From contig CP141147.1 in NCBI GenBank assembly GCA_035235625.1, forward strand, positions 27,200,756 to 27,264,755: a stretch of DNA of 64,000 nucleotides, read 5' to 3'. The notes under the pieces were generated by a model that saw only the letters and a program-made list of their open reading frames with translations, was not told where the DNA came from and made no database searches. The position numbers and the translations under genes are program-made. How positions within the stretch are numbered: position 1 is the first letter of the stretch; the number at the start of each line of letters is the position of its first letter. This stretch comes from Saururus chinensis (taxonomy: Eukaryota; Streptophyta; Magnoliopsida; Piperales; Saururaceae). Below, one piece after another: positions 22,552 through 34,136 of the stretch.

Positions 22552-24438
22552 ATGCTATCACCCTGCACCAGAGAAGTAGGCCTGGCATGCTTCCATGGCT
22601 GTTGCCCCAACCCTCTGCTCAACATCTCTGAGCACCACCAAGCCAGTACCCCGACCACCGCCGCCACTTCTCGCTCAAACTTCGTCGCCGCCACTGTTGC
22701 TTTTATCCTCCCAAACACCGAATTCACCAATCATGAGTGCCTCCCTCCCTTGTCTGAGGCCTACTCCAATTTCACCAAAGCATATCCTCAGTACGCAGAG
22801 ACTGAGCAAGCAGACCGGATCAGAGCCCATGAGTACTACCACCTATCCGTCTCCAACCGGGTCTGCCTGGACTACAACGGATTTGGTCTTTTCTCCCACT
22901 CCCAACTTTCTGCATCATATTCTCTCCAGCAATCGATTTTCTTTGATATCTCTTACAAGTCAGTCAGCCTCCATTCTCAACTACTGTACGGGACCCATGA
23001 AACACCTCTTGAGTCTGCAATCAGGAGAAGGATAATGGGTTTCCTCAATCTATCAGAGAATGATTACCAAATGGTGTTTACTGCGAATGAAGCCTCGGCC
23101 TTCAGATTGCTGGCAGAATCTTACCCGTTTCAGACCAACAGGAGGCTTCTGACGGTCTATGATCATGAGAGCGAGGCAGTGAGTGGAATGATTGAGAGCT
23201 CTCAGAAAAGAGGAGCTAGAATCATGTCTGCGCAGTTTTCCTGGCCTCGTATGAGGATCAACACTGCCAAGCTGAAGAAGGTGGTTGTTGGCAATCATCA
23301 GAAGAAGAGGAGGAAGAAGAGAGGTCTGTTCGTCTTCCCTCTTCAGTCCAGAATGACTGGGACCCGCTACTCCTACTTGTGGATGACCATCGCCCAGGAG
23401 AATGGTTGGCATGTGCTGCTGGACGCCTCTGCTCTGGGGCCCAAGGACATGGACACTCTAGGTCTCTCTCTCTTCCGTCCAGATTTCCTCATTTGCTCTG
23501 CTTTCAAGGTGTTTGGAGAAAACCCATCTGGATTCGGATGCCTATTTGTGAAAAAATCCACCATTTCTGCTATAGAAGCATCAGCAATGGCCAAAAGCAT
23601 TGGCATAGTCAGCATTCTTCCACCTATGACTCTATCTCAGCTTCATGAAGATTTTTCAGGCACAGATTTACGACCTGTGGAAGAGGTTGCTCCAGCACAA
23701 AGCTCATTTTCTGACCCTGTCATGAGCGATAGGCAGAGTAGATCTTTGGGCTCAAGCAGGAGGCGGTTTGAAGTTGGGGAGATATCTGAAGTGTCTTCAG
23801 AGATAGTTGAACTGGATAGAGTAGAATCAGCATTAACAACTGAGAATAATGATGCTGGTGCGCAAGAAATGGATGAGAGCTTCAAGATTGAGTGCAGAGG
23901 CTTGGACCATGCAGATTCTGTGGGACTTCTGCTCATTAGCAGCAGGATAAGGTTTCTGGTAAATTGGTTGGTGAATGCATTGCTGAAGCTCCGGCATCCT
24001 CACGCAGAGAATGAGATCCCTTTGGTGAGGATATATGGCCCCAAAGTTAAATTTGACAGGGGCCCCTCAGTGGCATTCAATATATTTGATTGGAAAGGGG
24101 ACAGAGTTGATCCTGCTCTTGTGCAAAAGCTTGCTGATAGAAGCAATATTTCATTGAGCTACGTGTTCCTGCAAAACATCTCGTTCTCTGACCAGTACGA
24201 GGAAGAAAAGAAGAAAGTGCTAGAGAGGAAGCCCCAGAATGATGCTACTGCAGGAGACAAGAGGAAAGACAAAGCCATTGCTAGGGTAAAAGTTGTTACT
24301 GCTGCAATAGGGTTTCTGGCAAATTTCGAAGATGTCTACAGGCTTTGGTCTTTCACTGCGAAGTTCTTGGATGCTGATTTTGTGGAGAAGGAGAGATGGA
24401 GATACATGGGACTCAATCAGGAGACGGTGGAAGTATAA
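22552..24438 (+). CDS. MOCOS-like PLP-dependent transferase, intronless
   Basis: An intact 628-codon single exon. The N-terminus has a conserved-looking Cys cluster (residues 18-26, CFHGCCPNP). A fold-type I aminotransferase-like region follows: LDYNGFGLFSH (about 101-111), RIMGFLNLSENDYQMVFTAN (about 161-180), SAFRLLAESYPF, LTVYDHESEAV, LFVFPLQSRMTGTRYSY and WHVLLDASALGPKDMD. The cofactor-binding lysine is K319 in ICSAFKVFGENPSGFG. A variable acidic linker (about 380-445) leads to a C-terminal domain with ECRGLDHADSVGLLLISSRI and VRIYGPKVKFDRGPSVAFN. This is the plant family related to the aminotransferase half of molybdenum-cofactor sulfurase (ABA3-type) without the MOSC domain. Length is like the shorter (about 570-630 residue) members. 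The biochemical substrate is not established. The start was chosen because the MLSPCTREV N-terminus is typical of that subgroup and no in-frame upstream ATG fits. It converges on URM1. Confidence 0.93.
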   Translation: MLSPCTREVGLACFHGCCPNPLLNISEHHQASTPTTAATSRSNFVAATVAFILPNTEFTNHECLPPLSEAYSNFTKAYPQYAETEQADRIRAHEYYHLSVSNRVCLDYNGFGLFSHSQLSASYSLQQSIFFDISYKSVSLHSQLLYGTHETPLESAIRRRIMGFLNLSENDYQMVFTANEASAFRLLAESYPFQTNRRLLTVYDHESEAVSGMIESSQKRGARIMSAQFSWPRMRINTAKLKKVVVGNHQKKRRKKRGLFVFPLQSRMTGTRYSYLWMTIAQENGWHVLLDASALGPKDMDTLGLSLFRPDFLICSAFKVFGENPSGFGCLFVKKSTISAIEASAMAKSIGIVSILPPMTLSQLHEDFSGTDLRPVEEVAPAQSSFSDPVMSDRQSRSLGSSRRRFEVGEISEVSSEIVELDRVESALTTENNDAGAQEMDESFKIECRGLDHADSVGLLLISSRIRFLVNWLVNALLKLRHPHAENEIPLVRIYGPKVKFDRGPSVAFNIFDWKGDRVDPALVQKLADRSNISLSYVFLQNISFSDQYEEEKKKVLERKPQNDATAGDKRKDKAIARVKVVTAAIGFLANFEDVYRLWSFTAKFLDADFVEKERWRYMGLNQETVEV

Positions 24439-24504
24439 ACCAATTAATATTGGTTGTTCATCGATCTAAATGTGTGTAAACATGCCTTTCATTGGTGTCC
24501 CATA

Positions 24505-24730
24505 CAATGAATTCAATTATTCTTTTCAATTATAACGGATCAATAAGGATCCATTCACTATAGCACTCTGAGATGACAATGTATTCGATTATACTTATCA
24601 TTTTTATATGATCAGTAAGAATCCATTGATTCTAGCATTTTAAACCTGATTTGACAAAGTATTCAGTTACAGTTACCATTTACAAAGATCAATAAGGATT
24701 CATTCACTCTGGCATAGTAGAGCTGACATA
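24505..24730. repeat. 72-77 bp tandem repeat between two convergent genes, ~3.5 copies
   Basis: Units beginning GATCAATAAGGATCCATTCA or a variant start at 24538, 24610 and 24687, preceded by a partial unit from about 24505. Each contains an ACAATGTATTC-like phrase. It lies in the 488-bp gap between the MOCOS-like stop and the URM1 stop, so it may be in one or both 3' UTRs. Confidence 0.8.
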
Positions 24731-24925
24731 TCTTCAAAACCAATGAAAGTAAGATTTGCAAGAAACAAAAGGGCATACAGTCTTGCAAGGTTCAGGGTAT
24801 GCTATAATCTGGTGCAAAATACATTCGCTAATAAAACATGGTGTGTTAGAAACACACTTCTAATCTGTAGCATATAATTCTCACTGTAAACCTTATTTGG
24901 GTCTACAAAATGCACGAATCCATGC

Positions 24926-27754
24926 TTAACCACCATGCAAGGTTGAAATAAAAATGACCGCATCTTTCTCTTCAAGTGTAGCATCAAGCTGATCACACAA
25001 TTCCCAGTCACAGTCATTTATAAGGACTAAAACACCAGGTCGCCTGCATATGAAATCACTCCTGTAAATCTCTTCAAATATTTAAAATTCCGGTGTACAC
25101 AGACAGAGAAAGGGAGTGAGGGAGAGTATAAGAGAGGTTATTTCAGAACATACACTGAATCTCCTTTCATAAACATCTCAGGCCTCTCCTTGATTAAATT
25201 AGCACGAACCCAGGAAAGCAAATCTTTCATTTTTAGCTGCAGCAAACACAAATATCATAGAGCTAAATTCAATATCTATCACAACCCACATAACAACGGT
25301 TTCACATTCAGATTATTTTTTAAAAGAGTAGCTACCGTCTTCTCTCCATCTTTGACCTTCACATCAACGTGATGAATCTTTACAGACTGGCAAAGAAGCT
25401 CAAGGCCACCACTGTAAAAAAAATTAACAAATTTAGCAACAACATGAGTGCTTGCATAAACACAAACATTTAATCTGACAAGATTACTAGGTATCATAAT
25501 AAAAACATTAGCCTTTGAAAAAAAGAAATTGCGGCTATCAATTATGCATTTGTTATACCAGACTACATACCAGGTGAAACACAGAAGTGCAATATAAAAC
25601 ATTCCAACTTCTTCCAATTCTGTCCTACAAGGTTCGTTTCAGTGGGGTCCACATATAGAGTTGGATAGTGATTGGCATTTCCGGTATTATAAACAAAAAC
25701 TACATTACTACAAGAAGAAAGGTAGACTCAGGGTGACCTGAGACTACCCTTTCTCACGTTGAATTGCTAAAAACGGTCTATCAGCTCTCAGCACTTCAAA
25801 ATAGGGGAGGGGGCGGAGGCGGGGGCAGGGGGAGAGACTTCATTGTTTGTTTCCGGTATTTTAAACAAAAATTCCAGCTTTTAGGATCCTGAAGTCCTGC
25901 AGAAGACTGTTGGTCGCATTCTGTTCAGGGTGCTTATAACCTACAACACCTTCTCGGCTCTTATGGCATTAGGAGGGAGACTTAGCAGTTGAGAATGTGC
26001 ATCCCCCACTCCATCTTCCTTGAGGTGTTATTTGGCTCCAACTAGGCCCATGTGTTCACATTCAACACCTTAGTTCATGCCCTGGCCTTCCAGATTCAGC
26101 TGCAGCAACAGAGAATATTTTTGGTGTCGGCAGCATCAGATCGTCCAACTCAACAATTGCCATCTCAGAAAAAATCCGAAATTTCAGCAAGATCACTACG
26201 AGCTCTAGGCAAAATTACTTTGAGATCTCGGCAATTATGAGAAAAGTTCTTTTAGAAAGTTAAAGAAAGAGTTTATACATGTGGGAATGCAGACAGACGA
26301 CCTCACATTAGATTCTAAGGATATTGCACTAATGATGCAATTCTTAAGGAATTGAAAAAAAAATAACACTAGAAAATTTGGAAAGGATCTGGACCGAAAT
26401 TCTCTCCATTTCCCGCTATCTATTCCTTATTTAGAACAAAACTTTCCTTAAGAATTTCCCTCTATCAACAACTTCTTTTAAGAGCTTCCCTTGAAATCTC
26501 ATGGAGAGGATCTTGATCGAGAATCATTCCTTGAAATTTTACTGTGAGATCTGGGTGAGATGTCTTTCCATGGTCCAGCTGCTTTGTACAAATAATGGGC
26601 TTTATTGGATTTTATTAAAACACAAAGGAAGAAGATGACCAACTCTCTAGGTTATAATCTAAAATACAAGAAAGGCCCCTTTCTATCTATTATACCATCC
26701 CTCAATATTTAGAAGTCAAACTTATTATTTCACATCTTGTATACCTCTTTATGATCTCATAATTATAATTAAAATAATTTTAATTCACAACAACATTCCC
26801 ATAATTGCATAATGTGCAGTTTAAATAACGTACAAATATCTTCTCTTTCCAAATCATACATGAATACTTTGCAACTTGAAATGGTGCGACTAAATTTTAT
26901 AAAAACGCACGACTAACTTTCTGTTAATAAAGCTACAGTCTGATGAGAATCAATTGAACAAAAAAACTCAATTTGGAAACCAACAGAAGGATGAATGGAA
27001 AGACTTACACATACTCTATCAACATTCTTAATATAATGCACATTTAAGAAATTTGACTTCACATTCTAGTAGTCCAAAAAAAGCCTTTTCAAATAAGTAT
27101 CAGTATAACCCCTTGTTTGCACGGATTTTGTACCATCATTTTGATTTTAGTAAGAGTCAAATATAATAGAATCAATGTCCCCGGCCCCAGATAGCTGGGA
27201 TTAGGACTATGATAATGATGATGATGATGATGATAACCGCTTGTATGTGTCCTACTGCAATACTGCAAAACTTTTATGAACTATACAATCTAGAAAACTA
27301 AAGCAAATCAGATCGGAATCACTTGATTCATCGCCACTGAATATAAAAAAATTCTAATGGTCAAAATTGAAGTGACTAAAAGAGTGGAAGCCACAACTCA
27401 GATTAAACGAAACTTGGTGAACCTCCAGATAAAGTGATTATCTTTCAGTCCCACCGACCATCACAAATCAAAACATTGTGTAGGGTCCAATATAATTTGT
27501 ATTTTTCGAGACAACTAATACCCTGAAACTCTATATCCAAGCAACAACCGGAGTTTTTCCTCTATAAGAAAAAAAAAAAAAGAAAGAAAAGGCAATCCAC
27601 AGTGCAGCTATTCCAACATAAATGAGATGTGAAACACCGAAATCAAACAATGACATGGAGCTCCAATCAATGAGATTTGACAATCAATTACATGAACAAC
27701 AAGCAAACAACTCAGGAAATTAAAAACTCACCCAAATTCGAGGGTTAGCTGCAT
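24926..27754 (-). CDS. URM1: URM1, ubiquitin-related modifier 1 (4 exons, 99 aa)
   Basis: Coding exons on the minus strand are 27732-27754, 25336-25411, 25154-25236 and 24926-25043, with GT-AG introns of about 2320, 99 and 110 bp. They sum to 300 nt, that is 99 residues plus TAA. The translation starts [20 protein letters not shown] (exon 1/2), continues with [20 protein letters not shown] (exon 3) and [15 protein letters not shown] (exon 4), and ends in STLHGG, the Gly-Gly tail needed for thiocarboxylation. URM1 is a beta-grasp sulfur carrier for 2-thiolation of wobble uridine in cytosolic tRNA (with an MOCS3/CNX5-type activating enzyme and the CTU1/CTU2 thiolase) and is also conjugated to proteins. 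Length matches the family (99-101). The exon 2 donor, ACG|GTAGCT, is the least certain junction. Intron 1 is unusually long and carries repeats. All key residues are intact, so the gene is probably functional. Confidence 0.95.
27211..27237. repeat. (GAT)n microsatellite, possible SINE tail
   Basis: A run of GAT/ATG triplets follows GGCCCCAGATAGCTGGGATT (27184-27203), a phrase seen at the 3' end of some plant SINEs with simple-repeat tails. It lies inside URM1 intron 1. No clear pol III A/B boxes were found upstream, so the SINE reading is tentative. Confidence 0.35.
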
Positions 27755-28560
27755 CTCTCACACCTTCCTCTGATCAGACCCCAGCCAAGCCCAGCGCTTT
27801 CGGTGGGTCAAAAAGGAAAAATCAATAAACCCTAGCTCAGAACTCTACCTCTTTCGTGTGCTCAGAAATACAGGTGCCCCCTGCATTTGGACTCGTTAAG
27901 AATTCAAACAGCATTTGGACCTTCTATCAGAAGACAGGAATAAACCACGAGAAGCAAAATTGTACAACCCAGAAGGAGAAATTAGAAGACAAAGACAAAC
28001 CGATTTCAGCACTAAGGTAGCCGCTTCTGGACATAATGAAAACAACGGAACAGTAGAAAAACTAAATGACGTAAGTCGAAAGTTTGCAAATTTTCATCAT
28101 TTCATCACCTTGAATGGAAGATCGTCCGTCGCCGGAGTAAATCCTGGATTCCGGATGGGAGAGGAAGCGCCTTTGCCGACTCGCGACTCGTCGTTGATGT
28201 GCCTGTCCGTCGGGGTTGGGCGGACTGGCGGAGGCCGAGGGTTCAAGATTGTAAGGAGTGAGGACTAAGGAGTGTCGCCGCGTCCGAAGCCGGAGGCCGA
28301 CGGGGGAGGAGCAAGGAGGAGGTGGAGGCGGCCGGCGGGAAAAGAGTTAGCTAGGGCTGTGGGCGGGGAGTGGCTGGGTTTCGTCCTCTTCTGCCGACTT
28401 GCGTCTTTGGCCTGGACCGCCCGGTTGGCTCGTGCCGTCTGAACCGCGTCTTGACCGGTCGAGTTGATTAGCCCGGCCGGGTGGTTTTGAGATCATGCTC
28501 CGTGAACGCCTGAACGGTGAATCCCACACCATACATTGCTCGACGGGACCGAACCGGTTT
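27755..28560 (-). promoter_or_regulatory. URM1 5' leader and promoter region, GC-rich
   Basis: The region upstream of the URM1 start rises to high GC at 28100-28540, with no convincing coding frame on either strand. The 117-codon plus frame at 27915-28268 has no recognisable domain and crosses the likely leader. Promoter function is inferred from position. Confidence 0.4.
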
Positions 28561-28604
28561 AAATTGTTAGTAAAAACTCGTAAATATTTAAATAAAATTT
28601 AGAG

Positions 28605-28990
28605 CCCCAGCCCGGGTATTGTAATGCTAATGCCCAGGCTCTTAAAATTTATAATGTTTGAATTAAAAATTATAAAATTTGTAAATTTCAAAAAATTCAA
28701 AGAACATTTGCCCCAAGTATATATTTGAATTGTGATCCAAAAACATTACAGAGCAACACTACATTATACGAAGCAACGAGGTATTCTGTATTGTCACTTT
28801 TCATTCAATGACCCACATAACTTAGAGGGTATATTAATTTTTCTCTTTTGCACAGTCAAATCTTGATTCTGACAGCCTATAATGCTCAGCTCCTAAATTT
28901 TATAATATTTAAATTTTAAATTTTAAAAAATATTTACCCAAGTATATATATAAAAATTGTGATTCAAAAATATTAAAGAATATTCGTTAA
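28605..28990. repeat. Diverged direct duplication, about 130 bp, ~260 bp apart
   Basis: 28615-28745 and 28870-28985 share the order: TAATGCTnA..GC(T)C, CTTAAAATTTATAATnTTTnA, an AT-rich stretch, CCAAGTATATAT, then AATTGTGATnCAAAAA. They are non-coding; the spacing suggests an old tandem duplication or two copies of a small AT-rich element. Confidence 0.5.
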
Positions 28991-29650
28991 AATGTAAACA
29001 ACTTTTTTTTACAATTTCACCTAGTATTGGACATTGTAAATGTGAGAAACATGCAAACTTTTTACGTTTGAATGTGAGAAATTTTAATTGCACATTTTTC
29101 ACATTTGAATATGAGGAAAGCGTGATTGATCCATGTATATGTGCTGCTTGGGGACTAGTGAATAATTTCTCCTTCCACCATGGCACCTGATTAAAAACAA
29201 TGGACCCATAGAGGAGAGGCCACAACTTATCCCTCTTATCCCTCTCCTGTAATCCTTTTCTTGTTCGTAATCCTTTTCTTGTTCATACTTTAGTGTTTTT
29301 TTACCATTCTTATTCATACTAACTCAAGGGAAGTTTTCATTTTGAATTTTTCAAAATCATTCAAAAATATATGTAACTTTTGAGTATGAGACAATGAAAA
29401 ATAAAGGTGCTTGGAAATATGAGTAAGAACCTAAAGAGGAGGAGCATCTACAATCAATTTCATTACAAATTGATGAACACTATAAAAGGTGACGGGAGGG
29501 TTAGAAGTAGTCAGACATGAGCAAGAGGGAGAAGTGATTGCGTTTGACAACATATATTTGGGGTATGATTCTCAATTATGTAGAACTTGATTTTAGCATA
29601 AATCATGTGAATTCATTTATAAGTGGAAAGTACAACTAATTTTCTACATC

Positions 29651-29803
29651 GGTATTTGTCCAATAAAATCATACCCCATGTATGGCTTCGTTGGACATAT
29701 TTTAGGGTAAATTATATCCAACGTATGATTTTGTTGGACAGATTATGGTATAGGGTTATCAATACCAATTGAAAGAATAATTTTTTAAATATCAACAATT
29801 ATG
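29651..29803. mobile_element. MITE-like repeat, copy 1 (pair with 40064-40217)
   Basis: It begins TATTTGTCCAATAAAATCAT and contains the inverted partner ATGATTTTGTTGGACA about 75 bp later, then AGGGTTATCAATACCAATTG. A collinear copy in the same orientation lies at 40064-40217. Target duplications are not clear. Confidence 0.6.
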
Positions 29804-30101
29804 TTGGTGTAGGTGGGTGAAAAATGATAAAGACAAGATACAGAGGTTTTAATTGAAGAAATTATATAAAAAATGGATAACCAAAATAGAGTATTTACTA
29901 ATATGAAAATAGGATACAAAGAGAAGAGCAAGCTAAGATTTTTTATCTCCTCAAAAGACTAGTCTACTACCCATTGTGAGGAGGTGATGGGAAGGTGAAA
30001 AGTCATAAAGGGTTTTATACATGACTACACAAAAGCTTAGAAAGTTTAAAAATTTACAAATTATCCTTAACCATTGACACTTTTAATGATAAAAAATAAT
30101 A

Positions 30102-30246
30102 TGCATACTTTATAATAAAAGTCTTATTTTACCTTTGATTAGATAGAGAAGGTGAGTCACTCTTGATAACATTGAGATTTATTTTCTCTAATTTAATGAA
30201 AGGTGAAATATAACTTTTAATATAAAAAAAGTAGAGTGAGAATATC
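30102..30246. mobile_element. MITE, ACTCTATTTTTTCT family, degenerate copy 1
   Basis: The left arm ATACTTTATAATAAAAGTCT...CACCTTTGATTAGATAG-like and the right arm, complementary to GATATTCTCACTCTACTTTT, match the family consensus seen better at 46433. Non-coding, about 145 bp. Confidence 0.5.
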
Positions 30247-31083
30247 AGCTTTCATGATGGACTCACTTTTAACAAATTACATACCCTTGGTGTGTATTGT
30301 GAATAGAACCCTTTGCTATTCAAATGTTTTTGTATGTTATACAAAGACGCAATTCTAAAATATAAGATGCAATACAAAGCTTATCCATGTGTTGCAGGCC
30401 CCCAAAAAAACACATCAAATCAAGCTCCAACACTAATATAAGGCAAGAAAAAGAGATGCAAGGCTAAAAAGAAATTATGTATTAAATGATTAAGAAGAAT
30501 TATTGTATCAAATACTCGATTCATTCACAAAGTATCAAATAAAAACAAAACGACCAAATTACTTATCATAGTAGGGAAATCAGAGAAAATCATAAACAAG
30601 TTTTCATTCATTTTTTCACAATTGCCAATGGTCTAGAACCCAAGAAATCCACAAAAACCTTTTCAATTTTGGGGCAATAGGGCTTGATACAAAATTCAGA
30701 AAAGTTGAGGAGCTCATCCCCCACCATTTACCACTCATAGTTGGTCCATAAGCAATATCTGCACACTTTCATATTCACGATTTACTCTCCTAAAATTAGC
30801 CGCCAATGCCAGGAAGGCCAGCACAATTCCATATTAAGCATAGATTGAATATATGAGAAGCATGTAACAACAGCTTATATTAGAAAGAGTGTATCACACA
30901 TTGATGTTTTTGAAATTATTGGGATGTCAATGGAGTTGGTTCTTGGCCCCAGGTTTAAGTAAAAGATAAACCTTGAGTAGGTCCTAACTGAGTACACTTA
31001 TGCACCTAGAAAAAGATTATGTGTGTGATCAATATCTTCTTCCTTTTATTGATGAGCCATGCAATATAAGGACGAAGACTGGA

Positions 31084-32622
31084 GGACGATGAGGAGATAG
31101 AAAGACAATTAAAATGTTAAATGAGCTTGCAATCACAACCATAAAGGTGAGTGGCTTATTTTTAGTTGCCAAATAAATATGTTTACGTTAATTGAATATG
31201 TTTGATAAAGATGGAAGTAACTTGCATTGCAAACAAACAAACTATGAGGACATCTTTAATTGTGTTGATATCCACAAGCAACCTGCTCTTGATCATCCCC
31301 TTCTCAAAAATCACAAACTGCAGGTTCTTTTGTTTATTCTTCTTTGAAGGCTTTAACTCTTTTCTCTCACAATGCCCTATTTAGTTGATGTCATGCACAA
31401 ATGTTTAAGAGCCATTATTTGTTCAATATAGGAAGTAGATATAATATGAGCCACTCACTATGGTCATCCTTGTGCCCTTCTCATTTCATCAACTTTTGTT
31501 CCATTCACATTATGAAGCAAACACATAATATCACAACTTGAAATTAACTAGCTCAATATGAAATCCACAACTTACCGACCAATATCATGCATATTATAAA
31601 AAATTCACAAGAATATGAATGTTTGATCAATGCTAATTCGTTGTTGTTTTTATTTTATAAAAGCAATTTGTGTCAACATCTACTAATATGTTTCTCAGTG
31701 TACCTAATAAATTTAAAACTTTTAAGAGAAACTAAAACAGAAAATGTATTTGATGTTGATAACGTATTATCATCACAAAGATCTTGAAAATAAATTAATG
31801 CTATTTATTTTTACATGTTGCTAAGATTCACCTAAATAAACTAAAATGAACAATGATGAAAAGAGTTAGCCAATCAACAACAATTTGAAATAACCAAAAT
31901 TGAAAACTATAAAGAATGATTTATGATTGATAATTATCTTAATTATGAAAGATTTGCAACTAATCCTTGTAGTCCCACCTGTAGGGAACATTTATAGTTG
32001 TTCATGATGAATGCCAAAATTCCACTTTGGCACAAAAATTTAAAAATACATGGGTTTTTATGCATGTTTTAGGTGTAAGAGAGGAGGAACATTCTATCTA
32101 GTAAAAGATAGCAACTTCTTTCAGTAGCAAGTTTACGTAGTCATATATTGAATTGTAAATGTATTGTGGTTCCAGACAAGACCTAGTTTCCACCTTGACC
32201 AAGTTGCAGTCACTCCTTTGGATATGCATACTTCAGGAATTGGACTAAAGGAGGATGCCCATTTGGAATGGTTCCTATTCATAGAACTCGAAAAGAAGAA
32301 CTCATCGCAACCAAGCATCTCTTCAATCAACACAGTCGTGAACCTTTTTTCTCTTAACAAATAAAGGCTAGTGGTGGTTCTGAAATTGTAACTAGAATTG
32401 TCATTTATAAGAAGACACTGCTTTTATTTCTACCACAATAAAATGATATTTTATGGTACGCAAAATTATCTTCAATATGTCAACACTGGTGTTAGTGGTG
32501 ACAATTATTACGGGTCTAGGGCATCCTTAAATATATGGGCTTATCAACTGGAACCTGAGTATTGGACGACTATAGCTACTTATGTTGACAATCTGCCGAA
32601 TAATCTAGATGTAGGATGGATG
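31084..32622 (+). pseudogene. Neprosin-family (DUF239/DUF4409) gene relic
   Basis: Four exon-like pieces in order. 31084-31146 (EEIERQLK, a 1-nt deletion, then LNELAITTIK and GTGAGT donor). About 31240-31323 (YEDIFNCVDIHKQPALDHPL, the neprosin activation-peptide signature, ending CAG|GTTC). About 32175-32334 (NWTKGGCPFGMVPIHRTRKE, frameshifted against its upstream part). 32430-32622 (QYVNTGVSGDNYYGSRASLN, IWAYQLEPEYWTT, NNLDVGWM, then a GTAAGT donor). The last corresponds to the start of the neprosin catalytic domain. Later exons, with the rest of the domain, were not found. Neprosins are secreted prolyl endopeptidases with a propeptide. The missing signal peptide, frameshifts and lost 3' exons argue for a dead fragment. 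Confidence 0.82.
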
Positions 32623-34136
32623 GTAAGTAAACCATCTGCCTATTGAGGAGCAGAAATTTTATTGTGTAAATTTATAGGTAGTTAGTCAATTAAACATTGA
32701 TACTCTTCTTAATTTTATGAATAATGTCATATGTCGTGTTGAGACTCACATGATTTATTTTGGTCTATCAACCTTTTCAAGGTAAAACTTGACTTATTTG
32801 GAATAGTGATAGAATAAAATATTATGAGATTAGGCTTACCTGTAGCCATTAGAGTTTGAGCAAAACTTTATCCTCTTTAGTAAATCTTTTTTTCTACTAA
32901 TCTTCTGTAAAACCTCATAATATGTTTCTAGTTTAGAATTTGACTATTAATTTTTGCTTAAGACACCATATTAGGATGGCTAATGGTGTATTTATAACTA
33001 AACTAGGATATCATCGTTAAGAACCCTAAAATCATGACCCTCCATCTAGAGATCAAGCAACGGTCCAGATTCACTACTAAAATCATAGCTTAATGAATAT
33101 AATGACTTTGGCCCATTACCCATATAGTTTTGAAAGCTTAAAATATGTGTTAATTGGTTGGGCCACCTTCTGTTTTAATTTAAAACAAGCCTAATAGATT
33201 GTTGATCTGATTGTATGTTTTTTGGGTTGTAAGCTCAAATATCCTCTTTGAATAAGTTGTGTCTTCAAGTAGAGGGCTATACCTCAATTTTATATAAAAA
33301 ATGGTATTCAAACTCCATTTTTTCTACACTATAGGCCTTACATCACATTTGATTGGATAGGGAAGGTAGGTCCCACCTGACAAGATTCACTTTTCCCTAT
33401 CCATTTATAAGTGGATTAAGCCCTATAAAGAGAAAGTGGAGTAAGAATTTAAGCTTCCATTTTATATCAAAACTACTTTGTATCAGTTTTTCGTTGAGCA
33501 TGTCCACAGGTTGATAGGAGTGTAGCTTCATGATGCATCACTTGCTCTGCCTAGCCCTTGTCCAAGTAGACATGACGATACCACTAGGTGATAGTTTTGG
33601 AGCATGATTGCAATGGACCACAATTTCATATATATAGACGTTGAAATCTCCAACATATTTTTTATGTTTAATTTTTTTATTTTTTGTAGGTAAGATTCAT
33701 GCCCCCTCACACACACAATGTGCCAATGGGATTCAACCCTGAGACATATTTAAGGACTAAGTGATATCCAAGTAAAGTTGGACAATGTATCTCTACTTGA
33801 GCAAAGTTGATACAATATGTTGATATGGACCCATAGTAGAACTAAGTGTTTTAAAATTGATATCACTTCAAGGGAAGTAAACCACTTACGAATATTATGG
33901 CTTGGGCTTCAAGTGAGCCTATCAGTGCTTAACTTCCCTAAATTAGTTACTACTACATACGATTTTAAAATATTTATATAATCCAAGGTATTAATAATGT
34001 ATACCTAAGTGAATTCTCCATGTGCCACTGTGAAACTATGAGTCCTCCATATATAATTGTACACTTGTTACTTGGCACTTGGTCATAGTCACTTTTGTGT
34101 AGGATATAAGTACTTAGGAAGTTGGTGGCTATTTGT
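32623..34136. other. Intergenic, one MITE, otherwise anonymous
   Basis: Apart from the MITE at 33303-33450 I see no gene. 32640-33300 and 33450-34136 are AT-rich with short frames only. Confidence 0.4.
33303..33450. mobile_element. MITE, ACTCTATTTTTTCT family, copy 2
   Basis: The left end is GGTATTCAAACTCCATTTTT, continuing TTCTACACTATAGGCCTTA. The right end read inverted gives ACTCCACTTTCTCTTTATAG then GGCTTA. About 148 bp and non-coding. Confidence 0.65.

Noticed and set aside
22595..23035. 146-codon plus frame inside the MOCOS-like gene
   Set aside because: Shifted-frame shadow of the intact 628-codon gene.
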